Part shown: positions 27,501 to 35,899 of the stretch, in pieces
Numbering within the stretch: position 1 is the first letter of the stretch
How the letters are laid out: every line of letters starts with the position of its first letter
DNA from: Gaiellasilicea sp963765705
GTDB taxonomy: Bacteria > Actinomycetota > Thermoleophilia > Gaiellales > Gaiellaceae
Assembly: GCA_963765705.1 (NCBI GenBank)
Contig: CAVXXJ010000013.1
Span: forward strand, 248,001-312,000
DNA: 64,000 bases
Direction of reading: 5' to 3'
Position numbers and translations under genes: made by a program
Notes under the pieces: model-generated
Seen by the model: the letters and a program-made list of their open reading frames with translations, nothing else
What the model was told of the DNA's origin: nothing
The model's database searches: none

Positions 27501-27686
27501 CTACGAACCGAGAGTTTTGCGATAGCGCCAGCGCTCGTCCCAGAGGCGCGCGCGACGCTCCACCGTGACCAGCAACGCAACGGCGGGACCGAAAGCAACG
27601 AGGAGCCCTAGATTGAGGATCGCCAACGCTACGTAAACCCACGCGGCCGAGACCGCCATTGTCAATAAGAGCGCAAGGAACAGCAA
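27501..27686 (-). CDS. Small membrane protein, 61 aa
   Basis: Hydrophobic for the first 40 residues (LALLLTMAVSAAWVYVALAI and LLVAFGPAVALLVTV), then a charged tail (ERRARLWDERWRYRK). No family recognised; the region is lower in GC than its surroundings. Confidence 0.4.
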   Translation of the reverse strand: MLFLALLLTMAVSAAWVYVALAILNLGLLVAFGPAVALLVTVERRARLWDERWRYRKTLGS

Positions 27687-27806
27687 TCTATTCGAGCGTC
27701 GGCCAGAATGCGCGCTTATTGAGCGGGATCACCAATGCTCGGCCGGCCCGAGTTTGCGGCGCGATGTTGTGCAAACCGCAACGGCCGCCGGCGCGACGGT
27801 TCCTCG

Positions 27807-28076
27807 TCATGACGCCCTTGCACACGAGCGGGCATGACGGGCGCGCGAATAACCGCATTCAACGCACGTCACGAGGTTTGCTTCCTCGGAAGCGGCTTTG
27901 TAATCCCCTCCGAACGTTCCCCGCACGTCGGGCCGAGCGGCTCCGACACCGCCGCTGTGCACGTCGTTGCGCGCGTCGATTACCGCGATCCGCTCCCGTT
28001 GTAGTCGTTTGTCACGCGCCTTCTGTCCCTCGGGCGGTTTCTTCGTTCTCGGCTTCTTGCAGCTCATCGTGATCAC
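27807..28076 (-). CDS. Weakly supported small protein with CxxC motif
   Basis: Up to 89 residues, Lys/Arg-rich N-terminus (CKKPRTKKPPEGQKARDKR) and a late CVECG motif. An internal ATG 9 bases in is a better start. Composition is less typical than neighbouring genes; could be non-coding. The next 200 bases (28077-28276) hold only the upstream region of the exported-protein gene. Confidence 0.3.
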   Translation of the reverse strand: MITMSCKKPRTKKPPEGQKARDKRLQRERIAVIDARNDVHSGGVGAARPDVRGTFGGDYKAASEEANLVTCVECGYSRARHARSCARAS

Positions 28077-28276
28077 CGTAGGTCGGCGTGGGCATCCCGT
28101 CTACCCAACATAAGGAGGGCGACGCGCGCCGCGAGCCTTCACCCCGGTCGGGGATGGACTCAAGGCTGAGGGACGGGGAGGAGCGACTCCGAACCTCAAT
28201 CGAGGGATGGCACTTGCTCGTCCCTCTGTCGAGGGAGGAGCACCTACGTCTCTGCGGCGGAGGGGATGTCAGCAGC

Positions 28277-28966
28277 ATGGGGTCAGTTCGCGCACGTCGC
28301 ATGTTCGGGGTTGCCGCCACGGCGGTGCTGGCATTGGTGGTCGTTCAGGTTGCCCTGGCCGAGGTGCCGGTCAGTCGCTTCACGGCTGCGGATCAGGCGT
28401 CGGCGAAGACGGCTGTCGTGAGGCTGACCGACTTCCGCGCCGGCGCCGGCTGGAAGGGCGGGCTCGTGAAGAACGCCAAGGCATTCACCGGCCGCACCTG
28501 TCCCGGCCTCTATGACCCGAAGCAGTCGGACCTCGTGATCACCGGCGTAGCCATGGCCGAGTTCAGCGCTGCCGGCGCACACCTCGCCAGCGGCGTACAG
28601 ATCTACGAGACGGCGAAAATGGCGCAGCTCGACTGGCAGCGAACGGTTGTCCTACCCGCAGCTCTTGCTTGCCGGAAGAAACTGGCCCTTGCCGACTCGA
28701 CCGCGGAGTTGCGTTTCGTCTCGATGAAGCGGATGCCGTTTGTTCGCATTGGCGGCAGTCGAGTTGCGGTTCGCCGGCGGACGATCGTGGATTACACGCC
28801 AAAGGGCGCCAAAGAGCCCGTGCGCCTGCTGATTGATGACGTCGCGTTCGGTCGCGGTAGAACGGGCATCGCGTTCTCGCTCACGATGCCCTACCGAGAT
28901 CGTGCGGACGCTGACACCGCCGAGCCGGACATCGCCCGTACCCTCGACCGCCGGATCAGAGCCTAG
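28277..28966 (+). CDS. Exported protein of unknown function, 229 aa
   Basis: Signal peptide from ATG at 28277 (MFGVAATAVLALVVVQVALA). The mature part is soluble, with two Cys (RTCPGL and ALACRKK) that may form a disulfide. No family recognised. The stop shares a base with the start of the lipoprotein gene behind it (TAGTG), suggesting an exported pair. Confidence 0.65.
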   Translation: MGSVRARRMFGVAATAVLALVVVQVALAEVPVSRFTAADQASAKTAVVRLTDFRAGAGWKGGLVKNAKAFTGRTCPGLYDPKQSDLVITGVAMAEFSAAGAHLASGVQIYETAKMAQLDWQRTVVLPAALACRKKLALADSTAELRFVSMKRMPFVRIGGSRVAVRRRTIVDYTPKGAKEPVRLLIDDVAFGRGRTGIAFSLTMPYRDRADADTAEPDIARTLDRRIRA

Positions 28967-29634
28967 TGACGTCGACCAGGGTTGTTCGTGCGCTCGGACT
29001 CGCGCTCGTGCTCGGAGCGCTGGTGTCGGGGTGCGGCAGCGAGGTCGTCTCGACACAGCGGCAGCCGGCCGCTAGTCCGCCCGTGGACTACTCCGGGCTG
29101 ATGGTTCATTCGCTCACGCAGGCAGGCTTCAGCATCGGCGTGCCCGCCGGGTGGACCGCGATGACCGGCGAGGATGCCGACAGAGTGAAGCTAGACGCGG
29201 TCGTCGCAGACGATCCGGCGCTCGACGCGCAGCGCGCGCTGTTGACGATGCCCGATAGTCCGATGAAGCTGATCGGGCTCGGCGACGACACCGAGGCGTG
29301 TACCTGCTCGACTATCAGCGTGATGACCTTCCCGCTCAACGACAAGTGGAACGAGAACCTCGCCGACACGGAGGGTTTTCTCGAGGGTGTCAAAGAGCTG
29401 GCGGTCCCCGGCACGACACCAACGGCACAGCGGGTGACGACTCCGATCGCCGAGGGCCTTCGCATCACGATGCGCACGACCCTCCCGGGCTCAGAGATCG
29501 AAGTGATCATGACGCAGTACTACCTCGGGACGGACACATCGATATTCCTCGTCTCGTACACCTCGAGCCCGGACTCGATGAAGACCCAAAGCCGTCTGTT
29601 CGAGCGTTCGGTGCAGTCTCTCCGCCTGGTCTGA
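28966..29634 (+). CDS. Lipoprotein of unknown function, 222 aa
   Basis: GTG at 28966. Lipobox ALVSGCGS gives a lipidated Cys after a short signal. The mature domain (AGFSIGVPAGWTAMTGEDAD ... IEVIMTQYYLGTDTSIFLVSYTSS) resembles PsbP/LpqN-like alpha-beta folds common in actinobacterial lipoproteins (tentative). It is the last gene before the integrative element. Confidence 0.65.
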   Translation: MTSTRVVRALGLALVLGALVSGCGSEVVSTQRQPAASPPVDYSGLMVHSLTQAGFSIGVPAGWTAMTGEDADRVKLDAVVADDPALDAQRALLTMPDSPMKLIGLGDDTEACTCSTISVMTFPLNDKWNENLADTEGFLEGVKELAVPGTTPTAQRVTTPIAEGLRITMRTTLPGSEIEVIMTQYYLGTDTSIFLVSYTSSPDSMKTQSRLFERSVQSLRLV

Positions 29635-29701
29635 CTCGTCCGATCGAGTGCGGGCCCGACCCGCAGCGATAAGCCGTTGCGGTGAAGCCAAGCTAGAGAG
29701 G

Positions 29702-29723
29702 AAGGCCCATACGGGATTCGAAC
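29702..29723. repeat. Left attachment site, tRNA-Glu 3' fragment
   Basis: 22 bases identical to 37704-37725, covering GGCCCATACGGGATTCGAAC plus two leading A residues. Similarity stops sharply at 29724. There is no tRNA body, so this is a core-site copy, not a tRNA gene. Confidence 0.88.
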
Positions 29724-29755
29724 GCCCCTGCAAATAGGCACTTTATCTCGCTCGC

Positions 29756-29776
29756 GGTATCACCGGGGTATGCACC
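29756..29776 (+). repeat. Inner terminal direct repeat, left copy
   Basis: 21 bases beginning GGTATCACCGGGG, repeated with one mismatch at 37607-37627 in the same orientation just inside the right end. Candidate arm-type binding site for integrase or Xis. Confidence 0.6.
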
Positions 29777-29879
29777 ACTTGGGTTCACTCGACGCGCATG
29801 AGCCCGAAATCGGGTTGTTTGGACCGTCCGGTGTACTCGTCGATCCAGAGCTAAGCCCTTGCGTGAATCGTGGTATATC

Positions 29880-29893
29880 GGTATCGTGATACC
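29880..29893. promoter_or_regulatory. Palindromic operator candidate of the toxin-antitoxin pair
   Basis: GGTATC-GT-GATACC, a perfect 6-base-pair inverted repeat ending 1 base before the antitoxin ATG, with a further GGTAT half-site upstream. Fits autorepression by the antitoxin. Confidence 0.55.
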
Positions 29894-29894
29894 A

Positions 29895-30119
29895 ATGAAG
29901 GAGTCGAAGAAGACTAAGGCGCTCACGCTGAGGCTGCCTGTCGAACAGGCCGAGGCGCTCGAGGCGGTCGCCGGCGTTGACGAGGTCTCGATCAACGAGG
30001 AGATCCGCCGTGCCATCGCCGCTCACATCGAGGCGCGCCGTCAGGACGTGGAGTTCCGCGAGCGCCTGCGCGCGAGCATCGAGCGGAATAGAGAGATCCT
30101 CGAGCGCCTCGCTCGTTGA
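29895..30119 (+). CDS. Antitoxin, ribbon-helix-helix type
   Basis: 74 residues from ATG at 29895 (an earlier GTG at 29859 is unlikely as it would overlap the operator). KKTKALTLRLPVEQAEALEAV...SINEEIRRAIAAHIEAR is a ribbon-helix-helix DNA-binding pattern; the charged C-terminal helix is probably the toxin-binding part. TTGA overlap with the Doc gene ensures coupled synthesis. Confidence 0.82.
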   Translation: MKESKKTKALTLRLPVEQAEALEAVAGVDEVSINEEIRRAIAAHIEARRQDVEFRERLRASIERNREILERLAR

Positions 30120-30508
30120 TCGCCTACCTCGAGCTCGCCGACTACCTGCTCATCGCGGAGAGCGTGCTCGGAGTTCCCGCAGAGGCGATCGCGAACTTCG
30201 ATCGGATCGGACTCGCCCAGTCCGCGCTCGCCGCGCCGCAAGGCGGTTTCGGCGGCGTCGAGGCGTACCCGGACTTCGAGACGAAGGTCGCCGTCCTTTG
30301 CTGGCATCTCGTCAAGAACCATCCGCTCCCTGACGGCAACAAACGCTGCGCGTTCCTCGCCACGGTCGAGTTCGTCGAGCGGAACGGGCGAACTTGGGTG
30401 CCGGCACCGGGCGATCCGACCGAGACCGATGATGTCATTCGCGGCGTCGCGAGCAGCGACCTGAGTCAGGCGGACTTCCGCGAATGGATCGCGGCGCGCT
30501 GCGGGTAG
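30116..30508 (+). CDS. doc: Doc-type toxin (Fic/Doc fold kinase)
   Basis: 130 residues. The signature HPLPDGNKR (His69 to Arg77) is the Doc version of the Fic motif. Doc of phage P1 phosphorylates EF-Tu and stops translation. ADYLLIAESVLGV at the N-terminus and FLATVEFVERNGR after the motif match the family. TTG start overlaps the antitoxin stop. Likely stabilises the element after integration. Confidence 0.9.
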   Translation: MIAYLELADYLLIAESVLGVPAEAIANFDRIGLAQSALAAPQGGFGGVEAYPDFETKVAVLCWHLVKNHPLPDGNKRCAFLATVEFVERNGRTWVPAPGDPTETDDVIRGVASSDLSQADFREWIAARCG

Positions 30509-30515
30509 CCCAGGT

Positions 30516-31553
30516 TCAGCGCTCTGTCAGCGCCGCATAGTCGATCTCGCTCTCATCGACGAGCACGTGCGTGTAGGTGTTCGCCGTTACCGCGAGGTTG
30601 CGCTGGCCGACGTGCTCGCCGATCCGGGCCCACGGCACGCCGCCGAGATGCAAGAGGGAGATCCGTCGATGACGGAGGTCGTGCGGCGAGAACGCCGGGA
30701 CGCCGGCGGCGGTGCAAGCGCGCGCGATGGCTGTCCGCAGGCGGTCCGCCGTGACCCCCAGGAAGACAAGGGCCGCGCTCACGCGGTCGTCCCGAGGGAG
30801 AAGGTCGAGCACAGCCCGGAACAGCGGCTCGGGTACGGCGACCCAACGTGCGCGGCCGGTCTTCGCGACAGCCTGCGAGACGCGCCAGCGCCCGCGCGGC
30901 TCGTCGATGTCGCCCCAGGTGAGCTGCTCGAGCTCTCCGACCCGCATTCCGGTCGAATCGAGGACGAGCAGCGGCAGCCGATAACGCGGCGGCAAGAGCC
31001 GGTGAACCGCGAGCACGTGCTCGGCCGTCGGAGGGTTGAACTCGCGCCGCGTCTCGTACGGCAGCTTCACAGTCTTGTCGCGCACCGGGTTCGGCGCGAC
31101 GCCGGCGAAGTCGAGCACCATCGCGAACGTCGCAAGCGTCTTACGGATCGACTCGCGCGCAAGCCCGTCCGCGGCGAGCTCGCCGGCGAGCTCGGCTGCC
31201 TCGGCGGGCGTGATCTCGTCGATGCGACACCCACCGAGGCGCGCGAGGATCCTCCTGAGGTTGACGCGATACGTGGCGGCAGTACCGGCGGCGACGTCGA
31301 TACGGGACTCGCGCCAGGTTTCCGCCACGTTCGCCAGCGTCGGCGCTCCCGCCGGCGTGAGCGATCGGAGATCCGGAGTGCGCATAGCGGCGAGCTCCCC
31401 GGCGAGCCAGTTCCGCCGCGCCGTCGCTGCGCGCATCGTCCGAAACGAGCCTCCGTGCTTCGGCGTCGACTCCCGACCGCCCAGCCGGAAGAGCACACGA
31501 TAGGTCGTGCCGCCGTCAGCGCGCTGCCGCCGAACGACCCACGCGCTAGCCAT
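30516..31553 (-). CDS. int: Tyrosine-type site-specific integrase
   Basis: 345 residues. N-terminal arm-binding part, a core-binding SAM-like domain (LANVAETWRESRIDVAAGTA), and a catalytic domain with Arg in DSTGMRVGELEQLTWGDI, Lys in VAKTGRARWV, HxxR in SPHDLRHRRISLL, His/Trp-like GEHVGQRNL and the Tyr nucleophile in TANTYTHVL. Lies near the left end, reading toward attL. The start overlaps the Xis-like gene by 8 bases. Expected to recombine the tRNA-Glu site. Confidence 0.95.
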   Translation of the reverse strand: MASAWVVRRQRADGGTTYRVLFRLGGRESTPKHGGSFRTMRAATARRNWLAGELAAMRTPDLRSLTPAGAPTLANVAETWRESRIDVAAGTAATYRVNLRRILARLGGCRIDEITPAEAAELAGELAADGLARESIRKTLATFAMVLDFAGVAPNPVRDKTVKLPYETRREFNPPTAEHVLAVHRLLPPRYRLPLLVLDSTGMRVGELEQLTWGDIDEPRGRWRVSQAVAKTGRARWVAVPEPLFRAVLDLLPRDDRVSAALVFLGVTADRLRTAIARACTAAGVPAFSPHDLRHRRISLLHLGGVPWARIGEHVGQRNLAVTANTYTHVLVDESEIDYAALTER

Positions 31554-31905
31554 GGGCGCTCAGTCCTAAAGGACGCACGCAGTCGTCGCGGTAAGTGTAG
31601 GCGGCGACCAGCTCGAGGTACTCCTCGGCGTGGATCATCGGCCGTGAATAGCCCGGCAACGCGACGATCGGCAGTCTGCGAAACACGGCGTCGATCGCGC
31701 GCCGCTCGAGGCCAAGCTCGCGGAGGTCCGAACGCGTGAGCAGCGCGCCTGGAGTCTCGAGCAGATTCTCCGCTGCGGGCCGTCGTGCAGTCGTCGCGGA
31801 AACGCCGGCAACGACCCCAGGGTGAACGCACGCCGTGGTCCGGGGCGGGCGTGTCTCAGGGTGGAGCAACTCCAGTTCCAGCTGCTGCGGCGAGACACGC
31901 GGCAT
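31546..31905 (-). CDS. Xis-like/DNA-binding protein upstream of the integrase
   Basis: 119 residues from ATG at 31905. The C-terminal part (AVFRRLPIVALPGYSRPMIH then AEEYLELVAAY) resembles the winged-helix ending of MerR/excisionase-type proteins. The N-terminal part has no match. Overlap with int suggests one operon controlling excision and integration. Assignment as Xis is inference. Confidence 0.6.
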   Translation of the reverse strand: MPRVSPQQLELELLHPETRPPRTTACVHPGVVAGVSATTARRPAAENLLETPGALLTRSDLRELGLERRAIDAVFRRLPIVALPGYSRPMIHAEEYLELVAAYTYRDDCVRPLGLSAHG

Positions 31906-31968
31906 CAGGCTAGTGTAGCAGATTAGGCTCACGAGCAATATTTGGGCATGACAGGCTAGGATGACGGC

Positions 31969-32259
31969 GTGACGAGCGGGATGCTGATCCGGGAGGCGCG
32001 CCTGCGAGCTGGGCTCTCTCAGGGTGAGCTGTCGGAGCGGAGCGGTAAGGATCGGGCGCAGATCGCTCGTTGGGAGCGTGACGTCGTGCAGCCGAGCTTC
32101 GAGACGTTGCGTGAGCTCGTGCGCGCGTGCGACCTCGATCTGGCGCTCGCGCTCGTTCCCTATGAAGTCGACGAGGAAGGCGAGACACGGCTGCGCGAGA
32201 AGCTCTTCCGCTCGCCCCAGGACCGCTTGCAGGCGATGCTTGAAGCACTGGGGCACTGA
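31969..32259 (+). CDS. XRE-family HTH protein (antitoxin-like)
   Basis: 96 residues, GTG start at 31969. MLIREARLRAGLSQGELSER...DRAQIARWERDVVQPSFETL is a typical XRE helix-turn-helix. Its stop shares a base with the start of the nucleotidyltransferase gene (TGATG), a toxin-antitoxin-like arrangement. Divergent from the xis/int operon and so also a possible regulator of it. Confidence 0.85.
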   Translation: MTSGMLIREARLRAGLSQGELSERSGKDRAQIARWERDVVQPSFETLRELVRACDLDLALALVPYEVDEEGETRLREKLFRSPQDRLQAMLEALGH

Positions 32260-32762
32260 TGCCGCCGGCGACGGAGCCGGAGTTCGATCCGATCGGAATC
32301 TTCAAGGCGCTCGACCGCGCGCGCGTCACGTACATCGTTATCGGCGGCCTTGCGCGCGTGCTCCAGGGGACGGACGAGTTGACGAACGGCGTCGACATCG
32401 TGCCCGCGATGCGGGAGGAGAACCTGCGCCGGCTCGACGTCGCCCTCGGCGAGCTGAACGCGCGACGGCGGGACGGGAAGAAGGCGCTCGCAATCGCCGA
32501 CGTGGACGTGCTCGACCTCGACACGGATCTGGGTGAGCTGAAGATCGTTCCCGAGCCCGCGGGAACCCGCGGCTACGACGACCTGCGGCGGGCGGCGTCG
32601 CGGGAGCACCTCGGCTCCGGTGTGCGCGTGGCCATCGCATCTGTCGGCGACCTCGCGCGTATGACCGCCGCCCTCGGACGCGAGCAAGACGAGCCCGCCC
32701 TCCGCATGCTGCACCGCATCGCCGAGCTCGACCGCAGCCTCGGGCACGGACTCGAGCTGTAG
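32259..32762 (+). CDS. Nucleotidyltransferase-fold protein paired with XRE gene
   Basis: 167 residues. YIVIGGLARVLQGTDELTNG begins the AbiEii/MNT-like nucleotidyltransferase fold. The usual T-x-D-x-D metal motif reads TNGVDI, so the first acidic residue is replaced by Gly and activity is uncertain. The C-terminal part (VASVGDLARM-type, DEPALRMLHRIAEL) fits the family. Possibly the toxin half of a pair with the XRE protein. Confidence 0.65.
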   Translation: MPPATEPEFDPIGIFKALDRARVTYIVIGGLARVLQGTDELTNGVDIVPAMREENLRRLDVALGELNARRRDGKKALAIADVDVLDLDTDLGELKIVPEPAGTRGYDDLRRAASREHLGSGVRVAIASVGDLARMTAALGREQDEPALRMLHRIAELDRSLGHGLEL

Positions 32763-32858
32763 TTCGGCGTAACGGACAGCAACTCCGAAACGGATAGCCA
32801 GCGTCACACAGATGCACCTCGGTGCGAATCGGCCGCATGATTGTTGTACGGTGTACGG

Positions 32859-33359
32859 ATGGCGAACCGGCGGCAGCGGAGAAAGGGCGAGAAAGAGCAT
32901 CGCCACGCGCCGCCACCACGGAAGCTGCCGGCGCCAGACGTGCAGCTCGCCGAGCGGGTCGAGCGACTCGCCTACACGCGCGAGCAGGCCGCCAAGGCGA
33001 TCGGCGTCAGCCTCGCAACGCTCGATCGCCGCGTCATCCCGGCAATCGCAACGGTGCAAACGGAATGGGGTGCACGGTTGATCCCAGTCGCCGAGCTCGA
33101 GCGTTACCTCGTCGAGCGCAGGCAAGCGGCGCGAGGTCGGCAAGCTACGCGGCCCGGTCGCAAGCCGGGACTCCCGCCCGAGCTGGTCACGCAAATCAGC
33201 CGAAGACACGCCCAAGGCGAGAGCCTGGGCGAGATCGCGCGCCAGCTCAACACTGAACAGGTTCCGACCGCGCAGGGCGGGCGCCAGTGGTGGCCGTCGA
33301 CAGTACGCGCCGTTCTTGTCCGCTCTGCTCCGCCCAACGCCGCCGCAGCGCTCGACTAG
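32859..33359 (+). CDS. HTH protein with recombinase-like C-terminus
   Basis: 166 residues from ATG at 32859. Basic N-terminus, an excisionase/MerR-type HTH (YTREQAAKAIGVSLATLDRR then PVAELERYLVERR), and a C-terminal segment (GESLGEIARQLNTEQVPTAQ then WWPSTVRAVL) like the recombinase-associated domain of serine recombinases, without a catalytic domain. Probably a regulator or accessory DNA-binding protein of the element. Confidence 0.65.
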   Translation: MANRRQRRKGEKEHRHAPPPRKLPAPDVQLAERVERLAYTREQAAKAIGVSLATLDRRVIPAIATVQTEWGARLIPVAELERYLVERRQAARGRQATRPGRKPGLPPELVTQISRRHAQGESLGEIARQLNTEQVPTAQGGRQWWPSTVRAVLVRSAPPNAAAALD

Positions 33360-33465
33360 GGTCGTGCTCGAGCTGCTCTTAGAATCTCGTGCGGAGGCGT
33401 ACGGAAGAACGGGGAGCGCTACCGCCCGGACGGGAGCACTGCGAAGTGCATCTGCGTCTCACCTA

Positions 33466-33521
33466 CTAGTCTTGGTCCGAGTTCGTGCCTCACCTAGTCT
33501 TGGTCCGAGTTCGTGCCTCGC
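33466..33521. repeat. Two-copy 28-base tandem repeat
   Basis: CTAGTCTTGGTCCGAGTTCG begins each unit at 33466 and 33494, with only the final base or two differing. It lies in the gap between the HTH gene and the convergent RHH gene. Confidence 0.8.
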
Positions 33522-33531
33522 TCGCCCGAGT

Positions 33532-33750
33532 CTATGGGGACAATCGGCGTAGGACGCGTTGAGCGATCACGGCATCTTCCGCAAGTAAGGCGAGCAAAGC
33601 GCGTACGACGACACTCGCATCCGTCTCTGCGTCGAGGGCGAAGAGCTTGAGGAAGCGGTGTTGCTCTCGAGCCAAGTCGAGCGTGAAGCGAACCGGCCGG
33701 TTGCTTCGACCAGCAGGGCTCGGAGGGGTTCCTGCGTCGTCAGAAGTCAT
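33532..33750 (-). CDS. Small ribbon-helix-helix-like protein, 72 aa
   Basis: RPVRFTLDLAREQHRFLKLF...DASVVVRALLALLAED fits a ribbon-helix-helix DNA-binding protein of the partition/antitoxin type. No partner toxin gene is adjacent. A good ribosome site (TAGGAGGGG) precedes the start. Confidence 0.55.
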   Translation of the reverse strand: MTSDDAGTPPSPAGRSNRPVRFTLDLAREQHRFLKLFALDAETDASVVVRALLALLAEDAVIAQRVLRRLSP

Positions 33751-34126
33751 AGCTCGAATCCCCTCCTAGGACAAAGGGTCCGCCAACCGCTAGGCTGGTC
33801 GAGGGCGAACCCATCTCCGCAGTACTGTTGAACCGCACCGCCGCAGCAGTACCCACGCATCTACTCACATCCGCAGCGCCTGCGCAACGAGGAGGCAGGG
33901 CGGCTCCCCGGTACCTGAGTACGCACGTTGACGCGTGGCCGGCCGCTGCCAGGTCGACTTGCGGTTCTCAGCTCGATCTGACGCACTTCGACTCAAGTAC
34001 GGCATTGCTTAGTTACGCCGAGCTGAGTGGAGGGGTGGGGTCAACGCTCAAGTGCGACGATCGGCATGGATTGGATAAGTGCGAGGAGTCCGGCGCGCGT
34101 CGTATAGCTTCGACGAGGGAAGAGCT
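33751..34126. other. 376-base gap upstream of the cargo operon
   Basis: No gene supported on either strand. It must contain the promoter of the cargo operon starting at 34127, but I see no clear -35/-10 pair. Confidence 0.5.
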
Positions 34127-34549
34127 GTGAGGCACGACCCCATCGAGATCGGCGAGCGGCGGGTCGATTCGTCAGTGATCTGCGTACTGACCCGTTTCGG
34201 CCTCCGGTATCCCTGGCACCTCGCAGCAACGCGGCGCGAGTACCTCACGGTTGCTCGTCTCGCCGAGCAGGCTCGTGTAGGGCTTCTGAAGCAGGCGTTC
34301 TTGATCGAGTCGCCAACCTCTTGCTTGAGCCTTTCCGTCTGGCGCGACGACGCGGCAATCCCGCTCTTCGGCACCGCGGTCCCTGAGCACGTGGAAGCGG
34401 CTCGGCGAGTCTTTGGCCGCCTTCGCTTCCATCCCGGCGTAGGGCCGGAACTCTGGTCAACCCGATGGAGGCTTGCCTCGATCAGCAACAACCTATTGTG
34501 GCCGGGCATGGATCTCGTCGCCGATTTCCCAATTTCGGTGGCGGAATAG
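34127..34549 (+). CDS. Hypothetical protein, possible dimeric alpha/beta-barrel, first gene of cargo operon
   Basis: 140 residues from GTG at 34127 (ribosome site AGGGAAGAGCT). The order of elements (CVLTRFGLRYPWHL, LKQAFLIESPTSCLSLSVWRD, HVEAARRVFGRL, ELWSTRWRLASIS) resembles ABM/DUF3291-like dimeric barrels, tentatively. No signal peptide. It is followed 6 bases later by the MauE-like gene, so it probably belongs to the same pathway. Confidence 0.55.
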   Translation: MRHDPIEIGERRVDSSVICVLTRFGLRYPWHLAATRREYLTVARLAEQARVGLLKQAFLIESPTSCLSLSVWRDDAAIPLFGTAVPEHVEAARRVFGRLRFHPGVGPELWSTRWRLASISNNLLWPGMDLVADFPISVAE

Positions 34550-34555
34550 GCTGCC

Positions 34556-35122
34556 GTGCCCTCCCTCGTTCTCGCCCTCGAGTTCGCCGTTGGATTCGTC
34601 TTTGCCGCTGCGGCTTTCTCGAAGCTTCGGGATCCGAAAACGTTCGTCGCGGTCGTCCAAGCGCACGAGATCGCTCCTGCTGGCGCGGCTTCGGCTGTGG
34701 CCGTCGCAGTGATGGGCGCCGAAGTCCTCCTTGCCATTGCCTTTATCGCTGGCATGTTCGTCGGTCCAGCGATCATTGTCTCGTTCGCACTGCTTGCGAG
34801 CTTTACCGCGGTGGTTGGTGTAAACCTGAAACGTCATCGGTCGCCTCCCTGTGGCTGCTTTGGAAGCGACGCGTCGATCTCACGATGGACGCTGGTTCGG
34901 ATCGGGCTCGTGGGGGGATTGATCGCGGCGGTTTTCGCAGTCCGCGCCGTGGCACAACCGGCCACGCGCGTCGAGCTGGCGAGCGTATTGAATTCGGCTG
35001 CTATCGCCGCAAGTTTCGGCGCGGCGGCGGTATGTCTCGCCGTTCTGTTCCGCCTGGCGCGAGATCTCGAGCTTATTCCAGGACAGTCTTCTCGACAGAA
35101 CAGGAGTCCTCGTGGCCTTTGA
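34556..35122 (+). CDS. MauE-like/DoxX-type redox membrane protein
   Basis: 188 residues with four to five hydrophobic helices. LEFAVGFVFAAAAFSKLRDP at the N-terminus and the PPCGCFGSD motif (Cys99, Cys101) are characteristic of MauE/DoxX-family membrane proteins. In methylotrophs MauE is needed together with MauD for correct disulfides in the methylamine dehydrogenase light chain. Here it overlaps the MauD-like gene by 11 bases, the same order as in mau clusters. Confidence 0.82.
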   Translation: MPSLVLALEFAVGFVFAAAAFSKLRDPKTFVAVVQAHEIAPAGAASAVAVAVMGAEVLLAIAFIAGMFVGPAIIVSFALLASFTAVVGVNLKRHRSPPCGCFGSDASISRWTLVRIGLVGGLIAAVFAVRAVAQPATRVELASVLNSAAIAASFGAAAVCLAVLFRLARDLELIPGQSSRQNRSPRGL

Positions 35123-35663
35123 ATTGTCGTACGCCGCACTGTGGGTACTCGTGCTGCTCCAGACTGTGGTGCTGGTCGGGCTCGCCCATTCCTTTTTCAG
35201 GCTCAAGTCGTCCGGCGCATTCAGCGACGAGCGGATGCGAGGGAGAAAGGCACGTCGCTTCACGGCGACCGATCTGACAGGAGCCTCGATCAGCACCGCA
35301 TCCATGGACGGTGACCCATATGCAGTCCTGTTCGTCTCGCCTTCTTGCGCCTCGTGCAACGTGACCCTAGACGAACTCGGCGCTGTGAGCTCTAAAGCGG
35401 ATGGAAACGTGATCGTTGTCTGCCGTGGCGATGTCGCCGATTGCCGTCGCCTTGCCGAGAGCTACGGGCTGGCGGTTCCGGTGATTGCCGACCCCAGCTT
35501 CGAGATCAGCGGGCTGTTTGAAGTCAACTCCGTGCCAACTGCGGTGACCGTGGATGCGAAGGGGACGATCACGCGATATGGACACCCGCAGCGCGACGAA
35601 GAGGTCGTGGACATAAGGGATGTGGACGAGGCGCTCGAGAGCCGAGACGAGGTCCGCGTGTGA
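35112..35663 (+). CDS. MauD-like membrane-anchored thioredoxin
   Basis: 183 residues. One N-terminal membrane helix (YAALWVLVLLQTVVLVGLAH) and an extracytoplasmic thioredoxin-like domain: VLFVSPSCASCNVTL holds the CxxC pair Cys79-Cys82, and NSVPTAVTVDAKG the cis-Pro loop. MauD is the thiol-disulfide factor for the light chain; the same role is inferred here for the Cys-rich protein at 36488. GTGA overlap with the next small gene. Confidence 0.85.
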   Translation: MAFELSYAALWVLVLLQTVVLVGLAHSFFRLKSSGAFSDERMRGRKARRFTATDLTGASISTASMDGDPYAVLFVSPSCASCNVTLDELGAVSSKADGNVIVVCRGDVADCRRLAESYGLAVPVIADPSFEISGLFEVNSVPTAVTVDAKGTITRYGHPQRDEEVVDIRDVDEALESRDEVRV

Positions 35664-35836
35664 ATGGCCACGCGCTCAGGCGCACTCACGTCGCGGCGCG
35701 GCTCGCCGGAGCGAACATCGTCCTCGTCGCCGCCGCAGCGGTTGTCTTCTCCGTCGGGCTTGCTGGTCACGAAGAGCTGCTCGCGCTCGCCGCTGGCAGC
35801 TTTCTGCTCGGCTGGGGGCACCTCGTAGGCCTCTGA
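35660..35836 (+). CDS. Small membrane protein, 58 aa
   Basis: GTG at 35660 overlaps the MauD-like stop by 4 bases. Sequence MNGHALRRTHVAARLAGANI then two hydrophobic stretches (VLVAAAAVVFSVGLAG and ALAAGSFLLGWGHLVGL). Intact and coupled, so probably real; function unknown. Confidence 0.6.
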   Translation: MNGHALRRTHVAARLAGANIVLVAAAAVVFSVGLAGHEELLALAAGSFLLGWGHLVGL

Positions 35837-35899
35837 GGGCAGTCGCTCCTCGGAGCGCTGACGCCCCTCGGGAAGGAGGCAAAGCGAAGGCGACAGTGG

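Noticed and set aside
29702..29730. Second tRNA-Glu gene
   Set aside because: Only the 22-base 3' portion is present, followed by unrelated sequence; it is an attachment site copy.
33466..33521. CRISPR array start
   Set aside because: Only two directly adjacent 28-base units, no spacers and no cas genes.
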